Source of the DNA: Bacteroidales bacterium UBA6244
GTDB lineage: Bacteria; Bacteroidota; Bacteroidia; Bacteroidales; F082
NCBI GenBank assembly: GCA_002440885.1
Contig: DJVY01000133.1
Location: 1-38,972, forward strand
Reading direction: 5' to 3'
DNA length: 38,972 bases
Shown here: positions 17,701 to 23,717 of the stretch, in pieces
Position numbering within the stretch: the first letter of the stretch is position 1
Layout of the letters: each line of letters begins with the position of its first letter
Program-made: the position numbers and the translations under genes
Notes under the pieces: generated by a model
Seen by the model: the letters and a program-made list of their open reading frames with translations, nothing else
Database searches by the model: none
Told to the model about the DNA's origin: nothing

Positions 17701-17852
17701 AATTCATAGAGCCACTGTCCCGAAACAAAGGCAATGAAGGCAAGTCCTGCCAACATAAGGAGGCTTCCCAGATTTGTGGATGAGCTTTTCAGCAATCCGA
17801 GCAAAAAGGCCAATCCCAAAGCAACTGCAATAATATAGATAGGTGCTACCAT
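14721..17852 (-). CDS. Double MrpD/NuoN-type ion-pump subunit (fused H and H' units)
   Basis: At 1043 residues this is about twice the normal size of an antiporter-like subunit. Unit one (about 1-490) has the key glutamate E137 in NLFVFLEISSIA and lysines such as K161 and K219. Unit two (about 515-1043) has E569 in FFFSWEIMTAGSY, K643 with the motif HIWLPGAHGEAESDVSPMVSAILLKAG, and the helix KRLLAYSSIGQLGY. The C-terminal tail (AERPFRPETTHVSYN and a final span) resembles HyfB/MbxH'-like subunits. It would translocate H+ or Na+ in the membrane. It overlaps mrpC by seven bases. Two pump units in one chain match the two H subunits of archaeal MBS. Confidence 0.9.
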   Translation of the reverse strand: MVAPIYIIAVALGLAFLLGLLKSSSTNLGSLLMLAGLAFIAFVSGQWLYEFLINGRATEMIFTAGFKPPFSINLRMGMQEALLTTMINAAGLLSGLYLIDTLKKTGINSMTVLLVFVMSLNVIVMTRDIFNLFVFLEISSIATAGLVLLSSKGNAFQAGMKYLIATGIISGLFLIGIIFSYLYAGSLNIDELNAAHIMDIKGGAIAIFIIYVSVILELKPFPANGWGIDVYTAAKPGFSALISSGTATAGLYVAYKLLPLGGETWLPYFTIIGAITFIGSNLMGTRQQNPNRLLGYSSISQVGLLLMILGLSNQLGDNTLFIAFSILISHYAAKAGLFWLSGIVKSQNLEGWAVLRKQPFMLFLFGTFIFALIGFPPFPSFFGKWQLIMELATQENYLWMTLILTGSFIEAIYLFKWLGFAIKLDVPSNIVMKFEWNKYLPVYLMALTLYVIGFYVSPMVEGGAFINYIPLLFVLALFALDFLPVFVKNTISIAGIIYYMVDLFSQLENDLMRQIFAVIFLGGAVLTLMAGYNKKGTRAGFYPMALMMFAGLTGIIEANSMLEFFFSWEIMTAGSYFLIIRGKRSMPHGYSYMLFSIGGAYALLFGFALAYASGLDTTIAALGHITQLTTLAYTLLAVGFMTKTASLGLHIWLPGAHGEAESDVSPMVSAILLKAGVFGLMLLFLYMGTGTEGGDKLLYVLGWVGALTTLVGNLGAVFQEDAKRLLAYSSIGQLGYILFAVSIMTQLGWLAGFTYTINHFMFKAILFLVIGGIVVKLGTHNMYEMGGMIKKMPFSFIAVLISIIVIGGIPPLSGFAGKWLFYHAIIQKGWYFQGAVIFFAGIIAFLYLFKLIHSVFLGQLKDNHRNMKEISPWILIPSYLLIIGIMIFSAFPQKILQPIGEMLSVYFPESLHWEGTKAYTSLGYWDGTTIMIVVMTAFILLLGWLVLMSKKIKKVEQFNIVYAAERPFRPETTHVSYNIYAGYKKAVGFLVTPVVEIFWDSMSALLFDFAGWLRRIYSGNMQNYALHVVLFIVVFYLIALGGL

Positions 17853-18199
17853 TTTAAATCTTTAAAATTGTTGATATCCAGGGTTTTTTTGTCTTGATAG
17901 AGTTTGAGTGCATAAACCAACATTAAAGCGGTAACACCCAGCCCGATAACTATCGCTGTAAGCACCAGCGCCTGAGGAACCGGATCGACGATGCTTGTGA
18001 GGGCTTCTTCGGGCGAAATTACATCCAGTATTGGAGCTGTTTTGCCTTTTACATAGCCTACTGTAACCATTACAATGTTTATCCCGGTGTTGAAGACAGT
18101 AAACCCCAGAATAATTTTAATCAGGTTCTTTTGGCTGAGAATGCCCCACAGTCCGATCAGAACCAGCAAAAATCCGGAGATGAGAATGATATATTCCAT
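17846..18199 (-). CDS. mrpC: MrpC / NuoK-like subunit
   Basis: A 117-residue, three-span membrane protein with the features GLWGILSQKNLIKIILGFTV, FNTGINIVMVTVGY and DPVPQALVLTAIVIGLGVTAL. This is the MnhC/MrpC pattern, homologous to NuoK, and includes the DPVPQALVLTAIVI signature. It overlaps the start of the double pump gene and lies two bases after the mrpB-like gene. In MBH/MBS nomenclature it corresponds to subunit G. No anomaly was seen. Confidence 0.92.
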   Translation of the reverse strand: MEYIILISGFLLVLIGLWGILSQKNLIKIILGFTVFNTGINIVMVTVGYVKGKTAPILDVISPEEALTSIVDPVPQALVLTAIVIGLGVTALMLVYALKLYQDKKTLDINNFKDLKW

Positions 18200-18201
18200 G
18201 A

Positions 18202-18909
18202 TCAGTTTGGTTTTTCGTTTTGATTGTAAGAAATTGTCCCGATGATATTAGAGAGTTCAGCGCCAACTTTTAAACCTATGAAGATATAGATAAGGGGTAT
18301 AGCTCCGGCACTTAGCAGGGTGCCAAATTCGCCTAAAGGCAACAGCCTGTTGTCTAAAAATCCACCGGCAAGCACAATGCCCAGAATGCCAATAGCCACA
18401 AAGGCAATGCCCGATATACTTTCGATAGTGGCCACAATATTATGGCTTATGTGCATCGTTGGATTGGCCAGTAGCATGAGCAAAACACCTGAAGCAATAA
18501 CAGCTCCTCCCTGAAATCCTCCTCCCGGAGTGAGGTGGCCATTGATGAAGATATAAACACCTACTAAGAAAATAACCGGGACAATTACTTGCGAAGCTGA
18601 AGTGAGTAGCTCGCTTGTTTCACGCACGGGCCTGGCTTCTACCACTTCGTCTTTTTTGAGTTTTAGCACGAAACCAATTATGGCTGCTGCCAGAAATAGA
18701 ATGGTTACTTCACCCAACGTATCCAATCCGCGGTAAGTAACTACAATGGCCGAAACCAGGTTGGCTGCCCCTACCTCACGCGCTCCGTTTTGAGCATAAT
18801 AGCTGCCCAGTCCGGTAAGGGTTTCGTTGCCGTTGTACGAAATCAGCAGCCCGTAAAACATGAAGGCTAAACCTGTGAGCAATCCGACAATCAGAAGCTT
18901 TTTAATCAT
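18202..18909 (-). CDS. MrpB-type subunit with an extra MbhE-like N-terminal part
   Basis: The 235-residue membrane protein combines two pieces. The first 90 residues hold NLVSAIVVTYRGLDTLGEVT and a membrane span, as in MbhE and the C-terminal end of MrpA. The second half contains the MnhB signature GHLTPGGGFQGGAVIASG (about 125-142) and three further spans. Mrp antiporters have this as a separate MrpB plus the end of MrpA; here they are one chain. The start overlaps the mbhD-like stop by eight bases. Function follows the complex: part of the Na+/H+ antiporter module. Confidence 0.88.
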   Translation of the reverse strand: MIKKLLIVGLLTGLAFMFYGLLISYNGNETLTGLGSYYAQNGAREVGAANLVSAIVVTYRGLDTLGEVTILFLAAAIIGFVLKLKKDEVVEARPVRETSELLTSASQVIVPVIFLVGVYIFINGHLTPGGGFQGGAVIASGVLLMLLANPTMHISHNIVATIESISGIAFVAIGILGIVLAGGFLDNRLLPLGEFGTLLSAGAIPLIYIFIGLKVGAELSNIIGTISYNQNEKPN

Positions 18910-19144
18910 GGTTGTTACGTATTTTATTCAGTGCATAAAAGAAAATAATAGTGGTGAGCCCGCTTCCGATAGAAGCTTCTGTGAGCGCAACATCAGGTGC
19001 TGCAAGCAGTAAGAACATGACCGAGGCCGTGAGGCTTACCAATCCCGAAGCAATAATAGCTACGGACAATTTTTTGTGATGTATGGCCATTATTGCTCCG
19101 GCAATACTCACAATGGCTAATATGATGGCGATAGCAATAAACAT
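18902..19144 (-). CDS. MbhD-like small subunit (DUF4040, part of MrpA)
   Basis: An 80-residue protein with two to three membrane spans and the DUF4040/MbhD signature FLLLAAPDVALTEASIGSGL. The same frame is open up to 19351, but the upstream part would overlap mrpG entirely and has no hydrophobic features. ATG at 19144, two bases after the mrpG stop, gives the family start (MFIAIAIILAIVS). It corresponds to the short region of MrpA that lies between the NuoL-like and MnhB-like parts. It overlaps the next gene by eight bases. Confidence 0.88.
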   Translation of the reverse strand: MFIAIAIILAIVSIAGAIMAIHHKKLSVAIIASGLVSLTASVMFLLLAAPDVALTEASIGSGLTTIIFFYALNKIRNNHD

Positions 19145-19146
19145 GA

Positions 19147-19539
19147 TTATTCCTCCTCTTTTTGTATGCGTACTTTCTTCAAGTGTGCTTTTCGCGATTC
19201 TTCTACCTCCAGCGTCTCCTTTAGTTTGTCTACTTTGGTGATGCCCGTAAGAGGTACTTTTGTGTAATAGGCTGCGCGGGCTAACACATGCGACGAAACC
19301 GGGTTGGTTATCAGCACGAAAAGGATCAGCAGGAGAAGCTTTCCAAACCAATCGGGGACGATAAAAATAATTCCTGTAAGCGATAAGATAGTCCCAAGTG
19401 TAGAGGCTTTTGTTCCTGCCTGAATTCTGTTGTAAGCGTCGGGCATACGCACCAGGCCAATCGAGCCAAGCACCAGAAACAACGATCCGCCGATGGCGAT
19501 GAAGCCTCCAATTATTTCATTCCAATTGTTCTCTGACAT
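19147..19539 (-). CDS. mrpG: MrpG subunit
   Basis: A 130-residue membrane protein with the MnhG signature GSIGLVRMPDAYNRIQAGTKASTLG (about residues 26-50) and three spans, ending in a hydrophilic, charged tail (about 100-130). It is a small accessory subunit of Mrp-type antiporters and of MBH/MBS complexes (subunit C). It lies 10 bases from mrpF and two from the mbhD-like gene. Nothing odd was seen. Confidence 0.93.
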   Translation of the reverse strand: MSENNWNEIIGGFIAIGGSLFLVLGSIGLVRMPDAYNRIQAGTKASTLGTILSLTGIIFIVPDWFGKLLLLILFVLITNPVSSHVLARAAYYTKVPLTGITKVDKLKETLEVEESRKAHLKKVRIQKEEE

Positions 19540-19549
19540 GATTTTCTTT

Positions 19550-19810
19550 TTAAAGTCCTTTTTCTATGTAGCGTGCAATTATCAGTACCCCGATAAAACC
19601 TAAAATGCCATAAATTAAAGCTACATCTAAGTAAATGATGCGCTTGTTTAATACCGAGATAAAAGCAATCAGGGCGATTGTTGATACCGACATCACATCG
19701 AAAGCGATGATTCTGTTGGCCTTCTCTGGGCCTGCAATGAACCGGTATAAGGATATCAACAGACTTAACAAAGTTATTGATATAGCTATGAATATAAGTG
19801 TGTTAGCCAT
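19550..19810 (-). CDS. mrpF: MrpF subunit
   Basis: An 86-residue three-span protein with the MnhF pattern FIAGPEKANRIIAFDVMSV in the middle and IYLDVALIYGILGFIGVLIIARYIEKG at the C-terminus. It is a small membrane subunit of the antiporter module (MbhB equivalent). Its start overlaps the mrpE stop by eight bases, a translational-coupling arrangement. Confidence 0.93.
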   Translation of the reverse strand: MANTLIFIAISITLLSLLISLYRFIAGPEKANRIIAFDVMSVSTIALIAFISVLNKRIIYLDVALIYGILGFIGVLIIARYIEKGL

Positions 19811-20297
19811 ACATTACCTCCAAATATTTTTCAAATTTATTTACGATAAGCTGTGTGCTTTTTTCCAGATCGGTTGATTTTACATCCACCCAGTGAATAA
19901 ACATGGAATCGTCTTTCAGATCGAGGGTAAAAGTTCCGGGGGTGAGCGTGATGGAGTCTGCGAGTATTACCCTGCCAATTTTCGATTTCAACTTGGTTTT
20001 AACTTCTACAATCCCAGGATTAATAGGTAACGAGGGGGAGAGTACCCGATAAGCCATATCGAAATTGGCTTTTATAAGTTCCGTTAAAAAGGTGAAAATA
20101 AACAGAACCGAGTACAACAAAGCCTTTGGTGTGATGCGCAGGTAGGTAAACACCTCGCATTTCCCGCAGAATAACCAGGGTAGTATCAAACTGATAATTG
20201 CTCCTGTAATAATCACCTCGGTTTGCAGACTGTTGTTTAATAGCAGCCAGGCCAGCATCAGGGTGATGAACATAATGAGGTAGTTTTTTAATTTCAT
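19803..20297 (-). CDS. mrpE: MrpE subunit, first gene of the module A operon
   Basis: The 164-residue protein has two N-terminal spans (about 8-45), a third near 60-80, and the MnhE cytoplasmic domain with ANFDMAYRVLSPSLPINPGIVEV and ILADSITLTPGTFTLDL. This is subunit A of MBH/MBS-type complexes. It is the first gene of the run, and the best promoter in the window lies directly upstream (20341-20372). All following genes to 8035 are on the same strand with gaps of 43 bases or fewer. Confidence 0.93.
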   Translation of the reverse strand: MKLKNYLIMFITLMLAWLLLNNSLQTEVIITGAIISLILPWLFCGKCEVFTYLRITPKALLYSVLFIFTFLTELIKANFDMAYRVLSPSLPINPGIVEVKTKLKSKIGRVILADSITLTPGTFTLDLKDDSMFIHWVDVKSTDLEKSTQLIVNKFEKYLEVMYG

Positions 20298-20340
20298 TTG
20301 CGACGCATTGTTAGCATTAATTTGATGAAATTTGAAAGGC

Positions 20341-20372
20341 CAAAACTATTTTATCTTACTCTTTTAGGCAAA
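20341..20372 (-). promoter_or_regulatory. Promoter of the 14-gene module A operon
   Basis: Read on the minus strand, TTTG (20369-20372) is followed by exactly 20 bases and then TAGTTTTG (20341-20348). This is a full match to the Bacteroidota TTTG-N19-21-TAnnTTTG promoter. The leader to mrpE would be about 38 bases. Confidence 0.75.
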
Positions 20373-20491
20373 AAATCGGCTTGTTTCTGCATCTGCTTTT
20401 CAGTTGATATGCATGCAGGTTAAAATCATTCCGGGATTGTTATTTTGTAATCTGCAATTGATTTTTCAAGTGTCCAAGGCAAGTTGAAAAC

Positions 20492-20505
20492 ATGACGCAT
20501 ATCAT
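20492..20505. promoter_or_regulatory. Fnr-like operator ATGAC-GCAT-ATCAT
   Basis: The palindrome ATGA-N6-TCAT lies between the divergent module A promoter and the FNR gene. It is centred about 47 bases before the likely start of the plus-strand transcript, near a typical activator position. Confidence 0.55.
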
Positions 20506-20533
20506 ATTATTTTTTAACTGTGGATTTTTTAAC

Positions 20534-20541
20534 TATTTTTG
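20534..20541 (+). promoter_or_regulatory. Promoter -7 element for the FNR gene
   Basis: TATTTTTG fits TAnnTTTG, 25 bases before ATG 20567. There is no TTTG at -33, which suits an activator-dependent promoter with the upstream palindrome at 20492-20505. Confidence 0.45.
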
Positions 20542-20566
20542 TAGCTGATTAAAAAGTCGTTATTAC

Positions 20567-21265
20567 ATGATTAAAGCGCCCGAAAGTTACAGTTGTATCG
20601 ATTGTAAAAACCGTTCTGAATGTTTTGCAAATTTAACAGAGCCGGAGCTGAAGCTTGTGAGCGAATCAAAGCTGAACATCAAGTTTAACAAGGGAGAGAT
20701 CATCAGAAAGCAAGGTTCTTTTGTAACCAGTGTGCTCTTTTTAAAGGAAGGTTTTGTTAAGGTTTACAAGGAATTCGATCATTCGGAGCAAAACTCCATA
20801 ATCAATTTTAATAAGCCTGGCGACCTGATAGGGCTGACCGACATTTTTGGTGAGAGCAGCGTTACCTTTTCCGTTGCAGCCTTAACCGATTGTCAGGTGT
20901 GCTGTATCAACATCCGTTTGTTCGAAAAGCTTTTGGTTGAAAACGGGAAATTTGCGGCAGACGTGATTAAATCAATTAACTACCAAACCAGCGCATTGTT
21001 CGATTATCAACTGCAAAGCAACCATAAACAGCTCCATGGCCGGATAGCCAAAGCCTTTTTGGTGCTTACCGATCATGTGTTTATGTCAAATACTTTTGGT
21101 GTTTATTTGTCGCGAAACGACATCGCCGAGTTCACTAACATGAGCTCGATGAGTGTGGTAAGGATTTTAAAAGACTTCAAAGAAGATCAGGTAATTGAAG
21201 ACAAAAACGGCTATATCAAAATCTTAAATCGTGATAAACTGGAAAATATAAGCAAATTGGGCTAA
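20567..21265 (+). CDS. FNR-type regulator with a complete four-cysteine set (copy 2)
   Basis: A 232-residue Crp/Fnr protein. The N-terminus carries C10, C13 and C19 (CxxC-x5-C), the same spacing as E. coli FNR C20, C23, C29. C112 lies 93 residues after C19, the same distance as FNR C29 to C122. The effector domain includes NKPGDLIGLTDIFGESS (82-98), followed by a dimer helix and a winged helix-turn-helix (LSRNDIAEFTNMSSMSVVRIL). It should bind a [4Fe-4S] cluster and sense oxygen; that is inferred from spacing. It is divergent from the module A promoter, and its stop overlaps that of the rhodanese gene by three bases. Confidence 0.9.
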   Translation: MIKAPESYSCIDCKNRSECFANLTEPELKLVSESKLNIKFNKGEIIRKQGSFVTSVLFLKEGFVKVYKEFDHSEQNSIINFNKPGDLIGLTDIFGESSVTFSVAALTDCQVCCINIRLFEKLLVENGKFAADVIKSINYQTSALFDYQLQSNHKQLHGRIAKAFLVLTDHVFMSNTFGVYLSRNDIAEFTNMSSMSVVRILKDFKEDQVIEDKNGYIKILNRDKLENISKLG

Positions 21266-21900
21266 CAACCGCCCGCAACCGCGTTGGTTTTTTTCTTGCG
21301 TTCTATTACCACCGGCTTTTTCGTAGGGCTGTCTCCCTCGGTAATTGTTCCACTGCTTTTTGCAACTTCGGCGTAGTTAAACTCTGCCTGATCCGGCACA
21401 CAGGTAATCTGTTTCGATGAGTCGCCTTTACTGCTCTCTAACCTTTGATAAAACTGATACCCGCCAATGAGCACCTGTGTGTTGTAGTATCCAATTTGTT
21501 GGAGTGCCATAAATGGCCCATTGGCTTCAGTCAGCGTATTTCCGTATAAAAGCACCTTGATGCCTTGAGCATCCAGGTCGGCGATTCTTTTCAGGTTATC
21601 CTCCGATAACAATTCCACAGCACTTATGTTTTCAGCTCCCGGAATATGTCCGCGTCCGTATTGGTAGGTGTCGCGGATATCGATTAAGACCGTATTTTGA
21701 CGCGGATTTTTAAGCAGATCTGACAGCTCGGTTTGATCAACAAACCCCTGATTGTTCAGAGCCAAATCAACGGATTGCTTCATATCCATTTTGTAAACCA
21801 AGCGTGGCTGCGACAGTGTTAACAATCCAATAATGATGATAATAACAAATAAGGTGAGGGTAACTAAAGTCTTTTTGGGGTTGAGTTCATGTACATGCAT
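21262..21900 (-). CDS. Membrane-anchored rhodanese-like protein 2, no catalytic cysteine, C-terminal AVAGGC tail
   Basis: The 212-residue protein has an N-terminal membrane anchor (about 11-30), then a rhodanese fold (about 53-155) with TVLIDIRDTYQYGRGHIPGA and a final QVLIGGYQFY. At the place of the catalytic cysteine the sequence is LLYGN, so residue 120 is glycine. A flexible, polar linker of about 45 residues ends in RKKKTNAVAGGC, with the last residue a cysteine (C212). Only one other cysteine exists (C167). The lysine-rich N-terminus suggests an in-to-out orientation with the domain in the periplasm. It is the last gene of the molybdoenzyme operon. It is unlikely to be a classical thiosulfate sulfurtransferase. 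Confidence 0.88.
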   Translation of the reverse strand: MHVHELNPKKTLVTLTLFVIIIIIGLLTLSQPRLVYKMDMKQSVDLALNNQGFVDQTELSDLLKNPRQNTVLIDIRDTYQYGRGHIPGAENISAVELLSEDNLKRIADLDAQGIKVLLYGNTLTEANGPFMALQQIGYYNTQVLIGGYQFYQRLESSKGDSSKQITCVPDQAEFNYAEVAKSSGTITEGDSPTKKPVVIERKKKTNAVAGGC

Positions 21901-21921
21901 ACCTATTTCTTTTTTAAATGT

Positions 21922-22533
21922 TTAACAACCTCCCGCTACGGCACTTGATTTTTTCTTTCGGGTAACCACAACGGATTCTTTGGTTGTGGCAGTGGTACTA
22001 AGCTTAGTGCCGGTAAAAAACAGGCTGGCTCCTTTGCGAAAAGTGTAAAGACTAAACTCCTCTGCCGAAGCGGTTTGAGCCGGTTCAACGGGTTGGATGA
22101 TGGTCTTAATCCATTGGTTTAAACCGCCCCTGAGCACGTACACATTGTTAAAACCCAGTCGCTTGGCCAATACCCAGGCCTGATCAGCACGCAAATCGTC
22201 GTTTGAATAGAAAACGATGTTTTTTTTCGGGTAGTCGAGCTCTGCACGGGTATCATCCGAAGCAAAACCCTCAAGCGGAAGGTTTATCGCTCCTGAAAGA
22301 GCAAAGTCCTGAAAATCGCTTTCCGGGCGCACATCGACAAGCATCAACAAGGGGTCTTGCTCTATTATCGACTTGGCTACGTCATCTGTGGTAACATAAC
22401 GTGTAGGTTGCACAATGTCCCACATTAACTCTTCCGGATTCATTTGTTTCGGGTTGTTCTTCTCGGGAAGCAGCAGTAAACCCGCAGCAAGCACAAGAAG
22501 CATCGACATGAGGATAATATAATTCTTGTTCAT
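21922..22533 (-). CDS. Membrane-anchored rhodanese-like protein 1, no catalytic cysteine, C-terminal AVAGGC tail
   Basis: From ATG 22533 the protein has 203 residues; the frame extends to 22581, but that start overlaps the upstream gene. An N-terminal hydrophobic segment (5-22) anchors it, and the rhodanese fold spans about 45-145 (LMLVDVRPESDFQDFALSGA). The catalytic position is FYSND, with serine 110 instead of cysteine. The tail TRKKKSSAVAGGC ends in C203, the only cysteine in the whole protein. The next protein downstream has almost the same tail. The operon places it with a polysulfide/thiosulfate-type molybdoenzyme and YeeE-like proteins, so a periplasmic sulfur-handling role is likely; a persulfide carrier on C203 is my inference. 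Confidence 0.88.
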   Translation of the reverse strand: MNKNYIILMSMLLVLAAGLLLLPEKNNPKQMNPEELMWDIVQPTRYVTTDDVAKSIIEQDPLLMLVDVRPESDFQDFALSGAINLPLEGFASDDTRAELDYPKKNIVFYSNDDLRADQAWVLAKRLGFNNVYVLRGGLNQWIKTIIQPVEPAQTASAEEFSLYTFRKGASLFFTGTKLSTTATTKESVVVTRKKKSSAVAGGC

Positions 22534-22537
22534 TGTC

Positions 22538-23140
22538 CTAAAATTTATACTCTTCGTGGTTTTTTCTAACCCGCTTTTCAATCAGCCAGGTTACGTAGAA
22601 TGCAATTACTGCAATTGCTGTGAAAATCATCGTAAACATCAGGTTGGAGATGCCCAGAAATTCACCAATGGTAATATTTCCCATGTTGTCGGAATAGTAA
22701 AACTGCTCGAAAAACGGGAAAAATTCGGAGAACAGAAAGATGCCCAGGAACAAGCCCCCGGTAAACACCATAGCGTCAATTTTGCCAATGGCAATGGCTG
22801 TGTAGCTGGTTCCGGGACAGAAACCGCCAATGATAAACCCTACACCCATGATTACTGCTCCCACGATCATCGGGCTTAAAAAAGTCGGCAGAACGTATAT
22901 CTGGTTGAGGTCGAGCCAACCGAAATAATCGAAATATTGCAACCCGATCATGGCCACCACCACGGCAGTAAAGAAAACGCGGAGCACCACAAAATTATAA
23001 CCGTAGAAAACACCTGTTATATTTCGTGAGGACGAAAACCCGGAAGCTTCAAGAATAAATCCAAAGGCGATGCCGATAAGCAAGGCGATGACAAAATCCC
23101 ATCCCATTGGAATAATGCCTTGAGGTATAAGAGGTCCCAT
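22538..23140 (-). CDS. YeeE/YedE-family half-transporter 2
   Basis: A 200-residue protein with about five membrane spans and the sulfur-transport family features GFILEASGFSSSR (27-39) and GGFCPGTSYTAIAIG (105-119, with C108). Full-length YeeE/TsuA thiosulfate transporters are about twice this size and made of two similar halves, each with a cysteine in the pore. The second half is probably the neighbour at 23163-23699. It lies four bases before the rhodanese 1 start. The substrate (thiosulfate or another sulfane-sulfur compound) is inferred from family and context. Confidence 0.85.
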   Translation of the reverse strand: MGPLIPQGIIPMGWDFVIALLIGIAFGFILEASGFSSSRNITGVFYGYNFVVLRVFFTAVVVAMIGLQYFDYFGWLDLNQIYVLPTFLSPMIVGAVIMGVGFIIGGFCPGTSYTAIAIGKIDAMVFTGGLFLGIFLFSEFFPFFEQFYYSDNMGNITIGEFLGISNLMFTMIFTAIAVIAFYVTWLIEKRVRKNHEEYKF

Positions 23141-23162
23141 ATAATTTCTTTTTAATGATAAA

Positions 23163-23699
23163 TTAAATCCACAGTTTTCTGAAAAAGTAAGCTACAGCGT
23201 ACCCCGTGCCGAACATAAACAGCATCACCACCAGGCCACCAAACGACAAAGAAGCCGTGCCGGCCAGCGCTGCACCGCTTGAGCATCCTCTGCCAAACTG
23301 ACTTCCTATACCAAATAAAACACCTCCGATGCCTGCGGCAATCAGTCTGGTTTTGTTTGAAATTTTTGGTGATTTTTCGATGCGTAGTTTTTTTATTCTC
23401 CCAAAAAGTGCGCCTGAGAGCAACCCGCCAATGAACACGCCAAACGACTCAAACACAAGCCAGTTGTACATCGGGCTGTGGTCGTCAGAGATAAAGGACT
23501 TCATATAGGTGTTGCTTTCTGCATGTTGCGGAGCTACTTTGTCGACGGTGGTTACAACTGCACTTTTAATGGCTCCACTCGCTCCCAACCCGCGTCCGGT
23601 AATGTAGAACGTGAGAAGTAGCAATAATCCCAATAGCACTCCACCAAAATAGGGGTTGATGTATCGCGGGCGATCCGAACTGTTTACAATCTGATTCAT
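23163..23699 (-). CDS. YeeE/YedE-family half-transporter 1
   Basis: A 178-residue membrane protein with three to four spans and the motifs GRGLGASGA (36-44) and GRGCSSGAALAG (136-147, with C139). The latter is the cysteine motif of YeeE/YedE proteins. It lies 22 bases before its partner and 18 after the NrfD gene. The pair would make one two-part channel for thiosulfate or polysulfide sulfur across the membrane. A hydrophilic loop of about 30 residues (46-75) lies between spans. Family is clear; substrate is inferred. Confidence 0.85.
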   Translation of the reverse strand: MNQIVNSSDRPRYINPYFGGVLLGLLLLLTFYITGRGLGASGAIKSAVVTTVDKVAPQHAESNTYMKSFISDDHSPMYNWLVFESFGVFIGGLLSGALFGRIKKLRIEKSPKISNKTRLIAAGIGGVLFGIGSQFGRGCSSGAALAGTASLSFGGLVVMLFMFGTGYAVAYFFRKLWI

Positions 23700-23717
23700 A
23701 GTTAGGTATCTTTTTTG

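Noticed and set aside
18902..19351. Longer 149-residue reading frame for the MbhD-like gene
   Set aside because: The first 69 residues overlap mrpG, have no family similarity and no membrane spans; ATG 19144 is the natural start.
9529..20297. Module A as ordinary complex I
   Set aside because: There is no NuoEFG, NuoA, J or L/M set; instead mrpB-G genes and a NuoI-GltD fusion are present.
21262..22533. Active thiosulfate sulfurtransferases
   Set aside because: The catalytic cysteine is serine or glycine in the two proteins, so normal rhodanese turnover is not expected.
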